From: Oceanospirillaceae bacterium ASP10-02a
Lineage (GTDB): Bacteria; Pseudomonadota; Gammaproteobacteria; Pseudomonadales; Balneatricaceae
DNA: 64,000 bases
Direction: 5' to 3'
Assembly (NCBI GenBank): GCA_905182035.1
Contig: CAJIZL010000015.1
Span: forward strand, 1-64,000
The stretch's first letter is position 1. Every line of letters begins with the position of its first letter. This document shows, piece after piece, positions 18,832 through 29,388 of this stretch. The notes under the pieces are model-generated. The model made no database searches. It had not been told where the DNA came from and saw nothing but the letters and a program-made list of their open reading frames with translations. Made by a program: the position numbers and the translations under genes.

Positions 18832-20708
18832 TTAACTGCTCCCATAAACAAAGGCCATATTTTAATGTCAGTGATTTTTTTGCCACCGTAAACACCATTC
18901 ACCATGGCACGACTCACCATAATGGCTGTAAACATGGAGGTAACAATACCAATAGATAAGGTTACTGCGAAGCCTTTAACGGGGCCAGTACCGACCGCAT
19001 ATAAGATAACCGCCACCAACAAAGTAGTAATGTTGGCATCGAAAATAGTGCTGAAGGCTCTTTCGTAACCTGCATGGATAGCCGATTGTGGCGCCATACC
19101 CGCTTTTAATTCTTCTTTAATACGCGAGAAGATGAGCACGTTAGCATCTACCGCCATACCCACCGTAAGCACAACACCCGCAATACCTGGTAAAGACAGG
19201 GTAAAGCCAAGCAAAGACATCACTGCGGCTACTAACAGTAAGTTGAAGGCCAAGGCCACATTAGCAATGACACCAAAGACACTATAAAAAGCCAACATAA
19301 ACACAACCACAAGAGCTAAACCAATTTGTACAGAGGTCAAACCAAGATCAATATTCTCCTGGCCTAAACTGGGTCCCACGGTACGCTCTTCAACAAAATA
19401 CATCGGGGCCGCTAAAGAGCCAGCACGCAACAACAAAGCTAATTCGGAAGCTTCACCCGCGCCATCAAGCCCAGTAATACGGAAGCTGTTACCTAAGGCG
19501 GTTTGTATAGTGGCCAAAGAAATGATGCTTTTCTCTACATAGGATTGGCGTTGATCAACCAACTGGCCGTCCACTTCCACTACTTTTATACGCGACTTAT
19601 GCTCTACAAACACCACAGCCATCCGCCGCTTAACGGCATTTCGCGTAATACGATTCATCAGCTTACCACCCTGACTGTCAAGATCGATATTCACTTGAGG
19701 CGAGCCAGTTTCATCAAAATTAGATTGGGCATTAGAGACGCTAGTACCACTAATAATGAGGCCTTTTTCTAAGGTTGCTTTACGATTAGGGTCAGACCTA
19801 AAGGTAAACTCTTCTGTGGCAACACTAGCGGTGCCCGGCTTGGCTTCAAGTCGGAACTCTAGGTTTGCTGTGGCGCCTAACACACGCTTGGCCGCAGCTG
19901 TATCTTGCACACCTGGTAGCTGCACAACAATACGGTTACGACCTTGGCGCTGCACCAAAGGCTCAGCCACACCCAGTTCATTAACACGATTGCGCAAAGT
20001 GGTTAGGTTTTGATTAACAGCGTAATTCTCAATTTCACGAACAGTGGATTCATTAAGGCTAACAAGAAGGTAATAAGCACTGTCTGCGTCTTCAGTACTC
20101 ATCAAAAATTCATTATAACTAGATTTAAGCTGAGATCGTGCTTGATCTCGAACTTCTGCGTCCATAAATTTAATACGCAAGCTGCCGTCCACTTCGCGAG
20201 AAACAGCACGGTAACGTAGTTTTTCAGCACGCAATGAGGTTTTAATTTCACTCACGTATACGTCTAAGCGCTGTGCAACTGCCTGCACCATATCAACTTC
20301 AAGCAAAAAGTGTACGCCACCACGCAGGTCCAAACCGAGCTTCATGGGACCAGCGCCTAGGTTGGTTAACCAATCAGGGGTGGTGGGGGCAAGGTTAAGT
20401 GCAGTAACGTACTTATCACCTAAAGCATCACTCAAAACTGCTTTAGCATGTAATTGAGACTCGGAATCAGCCACACGCACTAGTACGTTTTTAGCCGTTA
20501 ACTCAACGCTGATAATATTTAAGTCAGCCTTATCCAAGGCATCAGCTGCTTCATTAAGCACCTGCTCATCAATTAACGTGGCGCTTCTCGCTCCAGAGAT
20601 TTGTATAGCCAGATCATCTGGGTATAAGTTTGGCAGAGCGTAAAGCCCACCGAGGGCCAAGCCAACAATAATAAGTAGGCTTTTCCATAAGGGATAATGA
20701 TTTAACAC
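18828..20708 (-). CDS. secD: Protein translocase subunit SecD
   Basis: SecD forms the SecDF complex that pulls exported polypeptides into the periplasm. The 626-residue protein has an N-terminal helix, a large periplasmic region with the D1 motif LGLDLRGGVHFLLEVD (about 120-135), a second periplasmic subdomain, and six C-terminal helices. The latter include the PGIAGVVLTVGMAVDANVLIFSRIKEE region, with the conserved membrane aspartate. Gene order yajC-secD-secF is standard. It follows yajC by 86 bases. Confidence 0.95.
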   Translation of the reverse strand: MLNHYPLWKSLLIIVGLALGGLYALPNLYPDDLAIQISGARSATLIDEQVLNEAADALDKADLNIISVELTAKNVLVRVADSESQLHAKAVLSDALGDKYVTALNLAPTTPDWLTNLGAGPMKLGLDLRGGVHFLLEVDMVQAVAQRLDVYVSEIKTSLRAEKLRYRAVSREVDGSLRIKFMDAEVRDQARSQLKSSYNEFLMSTEDADSAYYLLVSLNESTVREIENYAVNQNLTTLRNRVNELGVAEPLVQRQGRNRIVVQLPGVQDTAAAKRVLGATANLEFRLEAKPGTASVATEEFTFRSDPNRKATLEKGLIISGTSVSNAQSNFDETGSPQVNIDLDSQGGKLMNRITRNAVKRRMAVVFVEHKSRIKVVEVDGQLVDQRQSYVEKSIISLATIQTALGNSFRITGLDGAGEASELALLLRAGSLAAPMYFVEERTVGPSLGQENIDLGLTSVQIGLALVVVFMLAFYSVFGVIANVALAFNLLLVAAVMSLLGFTLSLPGIAGVVLTVGMAVDANVLIFSRIKEELKAGMAPQSAIHAGYERAFSTIFDANITTLLVAVILYAVGTGPVKGFAVTLSIGIVTSMFTAIMVSRAMVNGVYGGKKITDIKIWPLFMGAVK

Positions 20709-20794
20709 AGGCTTTCCTTGAAAAACGAGTCATAAAAAAAGCCTCATTGCCAGCCACAAACGGCCAAAACAACCAAGGCTTTAACACCACAAAA

Positions 20795-21124
20795 TTAAAT
20801 AGACTTAATAGTGCCTTTTGGCAACACAGAAGCCACGGCAGCTTTTTGGAAATGAGAATCCACACCATCAGCTAGGGTGATGGTAACAAAATCATCACTC
20901 ACTTTAGCCACTTTACCAATCATACCGCCGTTGGTTACCACCTCATCACCTTTGGACAAACCGCCCATTAGGTTCTTGTGCTCTTTAGTTCGCTTTGATT
21001 GTGGACGCCAAATCATAAAATAAAATACGGCGGCAAAAATCACCATCATAATCACAAGAGAACCTGTATCCCCACCGGCTGCTGCTTCGCCTTCGGCCAT
21101 GGCTGATTCAATAAAGAAACTCAT
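20795..21124 (-). CDS. yajC: Sec translocon accessory protein YajC
   Basis: YajC is a small single-pass inner-membrane protein associated with SecDF-YidC. The 109-residue protein has a membrane helix at about 22-38 (IMMVIFAAVFYFMIWRPQ), followed by the family signature RPQSKRTKEH and the soluble beta domain beginning GDEVVTNGGMIGKV. It lies between tgt and secD in the conserved tgt-yajC-secDF order. Confidence 0.95.
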   Translation of the reverse strand: MSFFIESAMAEGEAAAGGDTGSLVIMMVIFAAVFYFMIWRPQSKRTKEHKNLMGGLSKGDEVVTNGGMIGKVAKVSDDFVTITLADGVDSHFQKAAVASVLPKGTIKSI

Positions 21125-21156
21125 ATTATCTCCAACATTATTAACTAAAAAATAAA

Positions 21157-23330
<2,174 letters not shown>

Positions 23331-23557
23331 GAGGTCTTGATGGGGGCTGTTGGTGAAAATCCCAAGGCCTAGGTCATTCGGCCTGCCATAATAACAAAAT
23401 AGGCAGCTGCAGCACAGGCGTATTTGGCGTTTCTTTGAGGCATTAGAATTTGAACCTCACATTTGGACTATGAAATGCTCATATTTTATAGTCATCCTCT
23501 TTAGTGATCCAACCCATGGTTAATTGATCAAAAACAAGATAAATAGTTATCGAAGCG

Positions 23558-23585
23558 TTGACGCTAAAAGATAACTCTGTATAAT
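23558..23585 (+). promoter_or_regulatory. Promoter of tRNA-Leu
   Basis: TTGACG (23558-23563) and a perfect TATAAT (23580-23585) are separated by 16 bases. A C-rich discriminator (CCGCCCC) follows, the pattern of growth-rate-controlled stable RNA promoters. The tRNA begins 14 bases after the -10 box. Confidence 0.82.
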
Positions 23586-23599
23586 CCGCCCCTCAATGT

Positions 23600-23684
23600 G
23601 CCAGTGTGGTGAAATTGGTATACACGACGGATTCAAAATCCGTTGCTTAACGGCGTGACGGTTCGAGTCCGTCCACTGGTACCA
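23600..23684 (+). tRNA. tRNA-Leu (anticodon CAA)
   Basis: This 85-base class II tRNA has acceptor stem GCCAGTG/CACTGGT and the anticodon stem ACGGA/TCCGT with loop TTCAAAA, giving anticodon CAA (codon TTG). A variable arm (TGCTTAACGGCG region), the T loop GGTTCGAGTCC and an encoded CCA complete it. Its own promoter precedes it and a terminator follows. Confidence 0.95.
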
Positions 23685-23700
23685 CGCATATTGTATTAAA

Positions 23701-23734
23701 GATCAACAACTTATATGGTGTTGATCTTTTTTTT
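23701..23734 (+). terminator. Rho-independent terminator of tRNA-Leu
   Basis: GATCAACA (23701-23708) pairs with TGTTGATC (23719-23726) around a short A/T-rich loop, and a run of eight T follows. It lies 17 bases after the encoded CCA and ends the tRNA transcript. Confidence 0.88.
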
Positions 23735-23759
23735 GTCTTGAGTTTCTTGTAAGAAATCC

Positions 23760-23777
23760 ATGTCACAGTCATGTCAC
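23760..23777. repeat. Direct repeat ATGTCAC next to tRNA-Leu
   Basis: ATGTCAC occurs at 23760-23766 and again at 23771-23777, an 11-base period. Short direct repeats beside a tRNA 3' end are typical of integrase arm-binding sites, but no integrase gene lies nearby and no duplicated tRNA end was seen. Confidence 0.35.
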
Positions 23778-23830
23778 ACTTGTTAGATTAAACTGACACC
23801 ACAGAGACTGTGCTGGCGCTAGGCGCGTCA

Positions 23831-23963
23831 GGGCAGTCAGGGGTGTCGCACTGAAAACACTACATTCCTTCACACACACCCGTACCTTCCGTACAACACA
23901 CAAACAGCATCTCTTTATATATTAATATCCAATTTACCCCTGACACCCTTGACTTCACTGCCC
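23831..23963. repeat. Imperfect long inverted repeat between tRNA-Leu and the ridA-like gene
   Basis: GGGCAGTCAGGGGTGTC (23831-23847) is mirrored by GACACCCTTGAC...CACTGCCC (23942-23963), with four extra bases and one mismatch in the right arm, around 94 A/C-rich bases. It could form a cruciform or be the ends of a small non-coding element. No gene is visible in 23735-23979. Confidence 0.45.
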
Positions 23964-23979
23964 GCTGTAGAGATGTTAA

Positions 23980-24369
23980 TTATTCGACGACTGCAGTCGC
24001 TTCGATTTCAACCAGAGCTTGGTCCTCAATAAGATCTGCAACTTGCACCATAGTCATGGCAGGAAAGTGACGACCAATAACCTTTCTAAAAACATCTCCT
24101 AGGGCCTTTTGATGCTTCAGGTACACTTGTTTATCCACTACGTACCAGGTTAAGCGAACCAAATGTTCTGGCTTGGCATTGGCTTGAGCGAGCACTTCAA
24201 CAATGTTCATTAACGTTTGCTCGCATTGAGCCACAAAGTCTTGAGTTTCGAATATCTGATTTTCATTCCAGCCAATTTGCCCACCAACAAAAATTTGCTG
24301 ACCTTGAGACATAACACCGTTAGCGTAGCCTTTGGCTGGTTTCCAGTGAGGAGGATTAAGTAATTTCAT
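23980..24369 (-). CDS. Rid-family (YjgF/YER057c/UK114) protein lacking Arg105
   Basis: This 129-residue protein has the Rid fold throughout: an N-terminal SQGQQIFVGGQIG block, central ANAKPEHLVRLTWYVVD and C-terminal ALVEIEATAVV. Canonical RidA hydrolyses 2-aminoacrylate and needs Arg105 in the FPARS motif. Here the motif reads F102-P-A-M105-T, so that activity is unlikely. Some other Rid subfamilies act as substrate-specific imine or enamine hydrolases or aminomuconate-type deaminases. As last gene of an operon predicted to make an enamine CoA intermediate, it may release ammonia from that product; this is inference. It starts at an ATG nine bases after the thioesterase stop. Confidence 0.87.
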   Translation of the reverse strand: MKLLNPPHWKPAKGYANGVMSQGQQIFVGGQIGWNENQIFETQDFVAQCEQTLMNIVEVLAQANAKPEHLVRLTWYVVDKQVYLKHQKALGDVFRKVIGRHFPAMTMVQVADLIEDQALVEIEATAVVE

Positions 24370-24378
24370 GTTATTTCC

Positions 24379-24795
24379 TTATGAATAAGTATCAGTTAGT
24401 TTGTTGAAGTTTGAGTGCTCACTCCAAGGCGTTGGGCGCCCATTTTTTTGCTCAACAAGCACCAAGGTTGTTTCGTTGGTGAGGCGAAGTTGTTCATCAC
24501 AACTCGCGGAAATATTCAATTGTAAGCTGGTGTTACCACACGTACGCACCTCCATCTGAAAAATCAAACGATCTCCTAAGTGACTAGGTGCGTGGAACTT
24601 GGTTTCGGTTGCTACTGTGGGCACACTCAGGCCAAGCTGCAAGTGCATTTCGTTAAAAGGCACCTCTACTTCTTGTTCAAACCATGTTTCAACACAGGCA
24701 TTAATCATTTCAAAATAACGTGGGTAGAATACCATTCCAGCAGGGTCACAATGCTGGAATAATACGCGGTGGTGGAATTTGAAAGGTGTCATCAT
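24379..24795 (-). CDS. 4-hydroxybenzoyl-CoA thioesterase-family protein
   Basis: This 138-residue hot-dog-fold thioesterase has the 4HBT active-site segment VLFQHCDPAGMVFYPRYFEM, with the catalytic-type Asp at residue 17. The remainder follows the YbgC/4HBT pattern. It would hydrolyse an aryl- or acyl-CoA, either rescuing CoA from dead-end thioesters or releasing a pathway product. The start overlaps the livF-like stop by one base; a second ATG lies one codon downstream. Its substrate cannot be told from sequence, but the operon points to an aromatic or alicyclic CoA ester. Confidence 0.85.
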   Translation of the reverse strand: MMTPFKFHHRVLFQHCDPAGMVFYPRYFEMINACVETWFEQEVEVPFNEMHLQLGLSVPTVATETKFHAPSHLGDRLIFQMEVRTCGNTSLQLNISASCDEQLRLTNETTLVLVEQKNGRPTPWSEHSNFNKLTDTYS

Positions 24796-25487
24796 TATAT
24801 CCCTAAATAACGGTCACGAAGATCCGCGTTAAGTTCCTCCGGTGCCCCTTGCCATACAGTGGAGCCCCTTTCAAGAAGCACGCATAAATCGGTTATGGGC
24901 AACAACTCTGCAAGCGATTTATCAATTAACAAAATTGATTGACCAGCATCTTTTAAGCTAGCCACAATGTGCCAGATTTCTTGCCTTATAACAGGAGCTA
25001 AGCCCTCCGTGGCCTCGTCTAGAATGAGTAGTTTAGGGTTGGTTAATAGCGCCCGACCGATGGCTAACATTTGTTGTTCACCACCGGATAAGGTGTTGGC
25101 GTACTGGTCTAGACGTTCCTTCAATCGCGGTAACAAACCACACACTTTTTCTAGGGTCCACTCTCCTTGTGTCGCTGCCACTAAGAGATTTTCACCCACT
25201 GTTAAATTAGCAAAACATCGACGCCCCTCCGGCACTAAACCAATACCTAGGCGGGCAATTTTATAACTAGCCATTTGACCACAATCATGGCCGTTAAAAT
25301 GAACCTCCCCAGAGGTGCAACCCAAGAGTCCACATACCACATTCACAGTGGTGGTTTTTCCCATACCGTTACGCCCCATTAGAGCAACAACTTGGCCTGG
25401 AAGAATGGTTAAGTTGACGTCAAATAAAGCCTGAGCAACACCGTAATGCGCAGTAAGCTTTAATACTTGGAGTAGCGGCTGAGTCAT
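24795..25487 (-). CDS. Branched-chain-type ABC importer ATPase (LivF-like)
   Basis: This is one of two ATPases of the HAAT-family importer. Walker A GRNGMGKTT (about 37-45), the signature LSGGEQQML and Walker B LLILDEATEGLAP are present, and the 230-residue length is typical of LivF. Its stop and start overlap neighbours on both sides (four bases with the LivG-like gene). Within an aromatic-acid operon, Liv-type systems often transport benzoate-type or phenylpropanoid acids rather than amino acids, so the substrate may be the acid that the operon degrades. Confidence 0.93.
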   Translation of the reverse strand: MTQPLLQVLKLTAHYGVAQALFDVNLTILPGQVVALMGRNGMGKTTTVNVVCGLLGCTSGEVHFNGHDCGQMASYKIARLGIGLVPEGRRCFANLTVGENLLVAATQGEWTLEKVCGLLPRLKERLDQYANTLSGGEQQMLAIGRALLTNPKLLILDEATEGLAPVIRQEIWHIVASLKDAGQSILLIDKSLAELLPITDLCVLLERGSTVWQGAPEELNADLRDRYLGI

Positions 25488-26233
25488 GGGGCCACTCCCA
25501 AGTAAGCGGTTTGCACTTGCTCATTATTGCGTATGCTATCCACGCTTCCAGTGGCAATGATACGACCGTAGTCCAGCACTGTAATACGGTCGGCAAGAGC
25601 AAATACTGCAGCCATATCATGTTCTATTAGTAAAATAGGGGCTTGTAGACGCATTTCCTTTAATCTTTCTATAAGATTTTTGACCCCAGCAGGATCCATG
25701 CCAGCCATAGGTTCATCCAGTAAAAATGCCTTCGGTTCTAATGCCAACGCCATAGCAATTTCCAATTGCCGCCTTTCTCCATGTGATAGAGCTGATGCTG
25801 GTAGGTGGTGGCGTTCTGATAGTCCCACTTGCTCTAGATAGTTGTGGGCTTGCGCTAATAACCTCTGATCGTCTCTGACAGCAGCAAAAAAACTAAAACT
25901 AGAGCCACTGCGGGCCTGCACAACTAAGAGCAAGTTATCGACACAGCTATACTCCATGATCAAAGAAGATACTTGAAAAGTTTGGGCTAAGCCCGACTTG
26001 GCTCTGTTAGCGGGGGATAATTGATTGATGGCTTGACCCAAAAAACGAATCTGACCCTGATCAGGTTGAATGTAACCCGTTATTTGTTTAATAAGTGTGG
26101 ATTTTCCGGCACCATTGGGACCAATCAAGGCATGAATTTCGCCAAAATTAAGCGTCAGGCTAAGGTCTTGTGTAGCTTGAATAGCGCCAAAGCTTTTGCT
26201 TAAATTGGTGATTTCTATTACAGGGTTAGGCAT
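25484..26233 (-). CDS. Branched-chain-type ABC importer ATPase (LivG-like)
   Basis: This is the second ATPase subunit of the importer, 249 residues. Walker A is GPNGAGKST (about 38-46), the signature is LSHGERRQLEIAMAL, and Walker B reads AFLLDEPMAGMDP. The final residues follow the LivG C-terminal pattern (IRNNEQVQTAYLG). It overlaps the LivM-like permease by eight bases and the LivF-like gene by four, so it is translated as part of one coupled operon. Confidence 0.93.
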   Translation of the reverse strand: MPNPVIEITNLSKSFGAIQATQDLSLTLNFGEIHALIGPNGAGKSTLIKQITGYIQPDQGQIRFLGQAINQLSPANRAKSGLAQTFQVSSLIMEYSCVDNLLLVVQARSGSSFSFFAAVRDDQRLLAQAHNYLEQVGLSERHHLPASALSHGERRQLEIAMALALEPKAFLLDEPMAGMDPAGVKNLIERLKEMRLQAPILLIEHDMAAVFALADRITVLDYGRIIATGSVDSIRNNEQVQTAYLGVAP

Positions 26234-27206
26234 TTTTTTGTTCTCTGCTTAATAAGCCGATTAGGCCACCTCTAGCGAACAGCACCACACCAAGTAATAG
26301 CAGGCCTAAGAAAAACTGCCAATACTCTGTCCACCCCCCAAGGAGGGCCTCGCAAAGGATAAATAAACCAGCCCCTGCCAAAGGTCCGTAAAGCCGCCCC
26401 AAGCCGCCCAAAATAACAAAAATCATAATTTCACCCGAGGTGTGCCAAGAAAACATGGTAGGACTCACAAAACGGTTGAGGTCGGCAAACAGGGACCCCG
26501 CTAATGCGGTAATAGTGGCGGAGATGACGAACGCAGTCAGTTTGATGCCCAAGGGGTTGATGCCAATAGAGGTAACCCGAGTTTCATTTTGCCGCAAGGC
26601 TTGCAATGCATTGCCAAAACGTGAATTCTGTAATCGAGACACCCCCCACAAAGTGATTAATAGCAGCGTGCAGCAGATCATAAAGAACTGTATTGGCTGG
26701 AGCGTATTGAGGCCCGGAAAACCATTACGTACATAGATGGGTAATCCATCTTCGCCGCCATAAGTGGGCCAAGAAATGGAGAAATAGTAGATCATCTGAG
26801 CAAACGCCAAAGTGATCATAATAAAATAAACACCGCTGGTGCGTAAGCTGAGCAAGCCAATAAAAACTGCAACTATAGCTGCAATTAACATCGCTAGCGG
26901 CCAAATAATGAGCATGTGGGTGGTGCCCATAAAACCACTAATTATAGGTTCGGAGTTGAACGCATGGCTTGCGAGAATTCCGGTGACGTAGCCACCTATA
27001 CCAAAGAAAGCGGCATGACCAAAAGAAACCATACCTCCTAGGCCTAAGGCAAGATTCAAGCCAACACCAGCTAAGGCCAAGATAGCGATTCGAGTTGCCA
27101 GCGATACATAATAGGGTTCGTCTAGCCAATGGGCCAACCAAGGCAGCCCTACTAAAAGAGCTATCATGATTCGGTTTAGATATTTCTCTGACATATAATT
27201 ATCCAT
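26226..27206 (-). CDS. Branched-chain-type ABC importer permease (LivM-like)
   Basis: This 326-residue inner-membrane permease has about eight to ten hydrophobic segments. The LivM signature region GLNLALGLGGMVSFGHAAF (about 48-66) and the cytoplasmic coupling segment RFGNALQALRQNETRVTSIGIN are recognisable. It overlaps the LivH-like gene by eight bases. The ATG at 27206 is used; an ATG five codons in (27194) is also possible. With the LivH-like subunit it should form the transmembrane channel. Confidence 0.92.
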   Translation of the reverse strand: MDNYMSEKYLNRIMIALLVGLPWLAHWLDEPYYVSLATRIAILALAGVGLNLALGLGGMVSFGHAAFFGIGGYVTGILASHAFNSEPIISGFMGTTHMLIIWPLAMLIAAIVAVFIGLLSLRTSGVYFIMITLAFAQMIYYFSISWPTYGGEDGLPIYVRNGFPGLNTLQPIQFFMICCTLLLITLWGVSRLQNSRFGNALQALRQNETRVTSIGINPLGIKLTAFVISATITALAGSLFADLNRFVSPTMFSWHTSGEIMIFVILGGLGRLYGPLAGAGLFILCEALLGGWTEYWQFFLGLLLLGVVLFARGGLIGLLSREQKNA

Positions 27207-28119
27207 GAGCAGGGAACAAACCTTGGGGTTTGAATATTAAGATTATGATCATTAACAGATAGATGGCAATAGAGGCCAGTGCCGCCCCCAAGGTATTAGC
27301 AAAGACTGGATCTAGTATCAATTGCAACAGCTGGGGTAAGTAACCACGGCCCAAAGTATCAACCATGCCTACAATAATGGCCCCAACTAAGGCTCCTCTA
27401 ATAGATCCAATCCCCCCAATAACTACCACTACAAAGGCGAGGATCAGCACAGGTTCACCCATGCCGATATCCACTGATTGAATGCTTCCTACTAAGGCTC
27501 CAGCAAAGCCAGCCAGCGCGGCTCCTAGGGCAAATACTAACGTGAAAATTAAGCTAATATTTATACCCAAGGCTGCCGTCATTTGACGATCTGCAGCACC
27601 GGCACGAATTCGCATACCGATACGGGTTTTGTTGATCAGTAGGTAAATTCCTACGGCCGTCAGTAACCCTAATACAATAATAAAAAGTCTATATCTAGAA
27701 TATTGCAGTACGCCAAACAGATTGATTGCACCATAAAATATTTCAGGTACATCAAGGTATAAAGGATATGATCCGAACAGCCATCGCATGGCTTCGGAAC
27801 TAATTAAAATAAGAGCAAAAGTGGCGAGGACCTGATCAAGGTGTTCCCGCTGATACAAGCGTCTCATGACGCCAATCTCAATAAGCGCACCAGCTGCTGC
27901 TGCAACTACCACGCTGGCCACAAGGCCAAGCGTAAAAGAGCCAGTCCAACTGGCAACAGCAGCACAAGCAAAGGCGCCTATCATATACAAAGAACCATGG
28001 GCCAAGTTAATCAGGCCCATAACACCAAAAATAAGGGTTAACCCTGCCGCCATTAAGAATAGCATGATGCCTAACTGTAAACCGTTGAGGCATTGCTCTA
28101 AGAACAGAATGGCACCCAT
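27199..28119 (-). CDS. Branched-chain-type ABC importer permease (LivH-like)
   Basis: This second permease of the importer has 306 residues from the ATG at 28119, which has GGAG eight bases upstream. The longer frame from 28146 would include that ribosome site. The N-terminal QCLNGLQLGIMLFLMAAGL, the GLINLAHGSLYMIGAF block and the coupling-helix region RIRAGAADRQMTAALGIN are typical of the family. The gene lies 55 bases downstream of the substrate-binding protein gene and overlaps the LivM-like gene. Confidence 0.92.
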   Translation of the reverse strand: MGAILFLEQCLNGLQLGIMLFLMAAGLTLIFGVMGLINLAHGSLYMIGAFACAAVASWTGSFTLGLVASVVVAAAAGALIEIGVMRRLYQREHLDQVLATFALILISSEAMRWLFGSYPLYLDVPEIFYGAINLFGVLQYSRYRLFIIVLGLLTAVGIYLLINKTRIGMRIRAGAADRQMTAALGINISLIFTLVFALGAALAGFAGALVGSIQSVDIGMGEPVLILAFVVVVIGGIGSIRGALVGAIIVGMVDTLGRGYLPQLLQLILDPVFANTLGAALASIAIYLLMIIILIFKPQGLFPAHG

Positions 28120-28174
28120 ACTAGTGTCTCCATAATAAAGCGGCACTGATGTGCCGCTTGCGGTTCAGTAAAAA

Positions 28175-29314
28175 TTACAGCGCGCAGTCTGCTGCGTACG
28201 CATCTTGGTGGTCCTTCAGAGCTACGCCAATGATTTTGTTGGTTAGCACATCACCTTGCATCACCACCTCACGCACATATATGTCCTGAATAGGGTGTTG
28301 ATTGTTACCAAAGCGGAAGTTGCCGCGCACTGAATCAAACTGAGCCGACCTGATAGCTGCTCTAAAAGCATCCTTATCGTTAATGTCGGAAGACTGCATG
28401 GCAGACAAGATCAGATTAGCAGTATCGTAGCCTTGGCTTGCGTACAAGGAAGGAAGTCGACCATAGGCGCTTTCAAAGTCAGCAACAAAAGTTTTATTCG
28501 CGGCGTTGTCTATATCTTTATTCCACTGTGAGGAGTTTCTGACACCTAAGGCAGACTTGCCCACGGCCTGAAGAATACCTTGATCAAAGGAGAACGCTGG
28601 ACCCATCAATGGTATGGTCATACCTGCTTGAGAGTATTGCTTCATAAAGGAGATACCCATACCTCCCGGAAGGAAAAAGAAAACGCTATCGGCACCGGAT
28701 GCTCTAATTTGAGCAATTTCGGCTGCATAATCGGTTTGACCCAGCTTAGTATAAAGCTCCCCTGCTAGCTGCCCTTGATAGAATCGCTTGTAGCCCGTTA
28801 ATGCATCCTTACCGGCAGGATAATTAGGTGCCAAAATAAAACTATTTTGGTGCTCTTCACCGTTAGCATAGCTACCCATGGCTTCATGTAAATTATCATT
28901 TTGCCAAGCCACGTTAAAATAGTTTTTGTTGCAACCTTTGCCCGCTAAAGCAGATGGTCCTGCGTTAGGTGACAAATATAGTATGCCCTGGTTAACGCTA
29001 CTTGGCACCACGGCCATGGCTAAGTTTGACCAAATGATGCCGGTAAGAATATCAACCTTATCTTTTTGGATCATTTTATCGGCAATTTGAACAGCCAGTG
29101 AAGGCTTGCGACCATCATCTTCGATGATAACCTCTAGGTCACTGTTATTTGCCTTATTGACAGCTAACATAAAGCCGTCTCGCACATCTACACCTAGGCC
29201 GGATCCTCCACCAGACAACGTGGTGATCATTCCGACTTTAACTGGACTAGCTTCAACTTGTGGCGCTAAGCACAAGGCCGCACTTAACATACTGGTAATC
29301 AATTGCTTTTTCAT
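28175..29314 (-). CDS. Periplasmic substrate-binding protein of the Liv-type importer
   Basis: This 379-residue protein starts with a signal peptide (basic MKKQ, hydrophobic core, cleavage probably after VEA near residue 22). It then has the type I periplasmic-binding fold of the Leu/Ile/Val family: KVGMITTLSGGGSGLGVDVRDGF, VDILTGIIWSNLAMAV, and a C-terminal RGNFRFGNNQHPIQDIYVREV segment. The latter is also seen in binding proteins for aromatic acids. Substrate specificity cannot be read from sequence, but the operon suggests an aromatic carboxylate such as anthranilate. Confidence 0.88.
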   Translation of the reverse strand: MKKQLITSMLSAALCLAPQVEASPVKVGMITTLSGGGSGLGVDVRDGFMLAVNKANNSDLEVIIEDDGRKPSLAVQIADKMIQKDKVDILTGIIWSNLAMAVVPSSVNQGILYLSPNAGPSALAGKGCNKNYFNVAWQNDNLHEAMGSYANGEEHQNSFILAPNYPAGKDALTGYKRFYQGQLAGELYTKLGQTDYAAEIAQIRASGADSVFFFLPGGMGISFMKQYSQAGMTIPLMGPAFSFDQGILQAVGKSALGVRNSSQWNKDIDNAANKTFVADFESAYGRLPSLYASQGYDTANLILSAMQSSDINDKDAFRAAIRSAQFDSVRGNFRFGNNQHPIQDIYVREVVMQGDVLTNKIIGVALKDHQDAYAADCAL

Positions 29315-29361
29315 AGCAGAACTCCCTATTTTGGTTTTATTTTTAGACCTGCGGCGACCCT

Positions 29362-29388
29362 AGTAACTATAAGTTACTATAAGTTACT
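29362..29388. repeat. Inverted plus direct repeat between the ligase and binding-protein genes
   Basis: AGTAACT-ATA-AGTTACT (29362-29378) is a perfect 7-bp dyad, and a third AGTTACT follows at 29382-29388, ten bases after the second arm. The cluster overlaps the ligase stop codon and lies about 50 bases before the binding-protein start. It could be an internal regulator site or a small RNA structure. Confidence 0.4.

Noticed and set aside
23980..24369. Naming the Rid protein RidA
   Set aside because: The catalytic Arg105 is Met, so 2-aminoacrylate deaminase activity should not be assumed.
24795..29314. Annotating the transporter as a leucine/isoleucine/valine importer
   Set aside because: Family membership is clear, but operon context favours an aromatic acid, so gene symbols livFGMHJ were not assigned.
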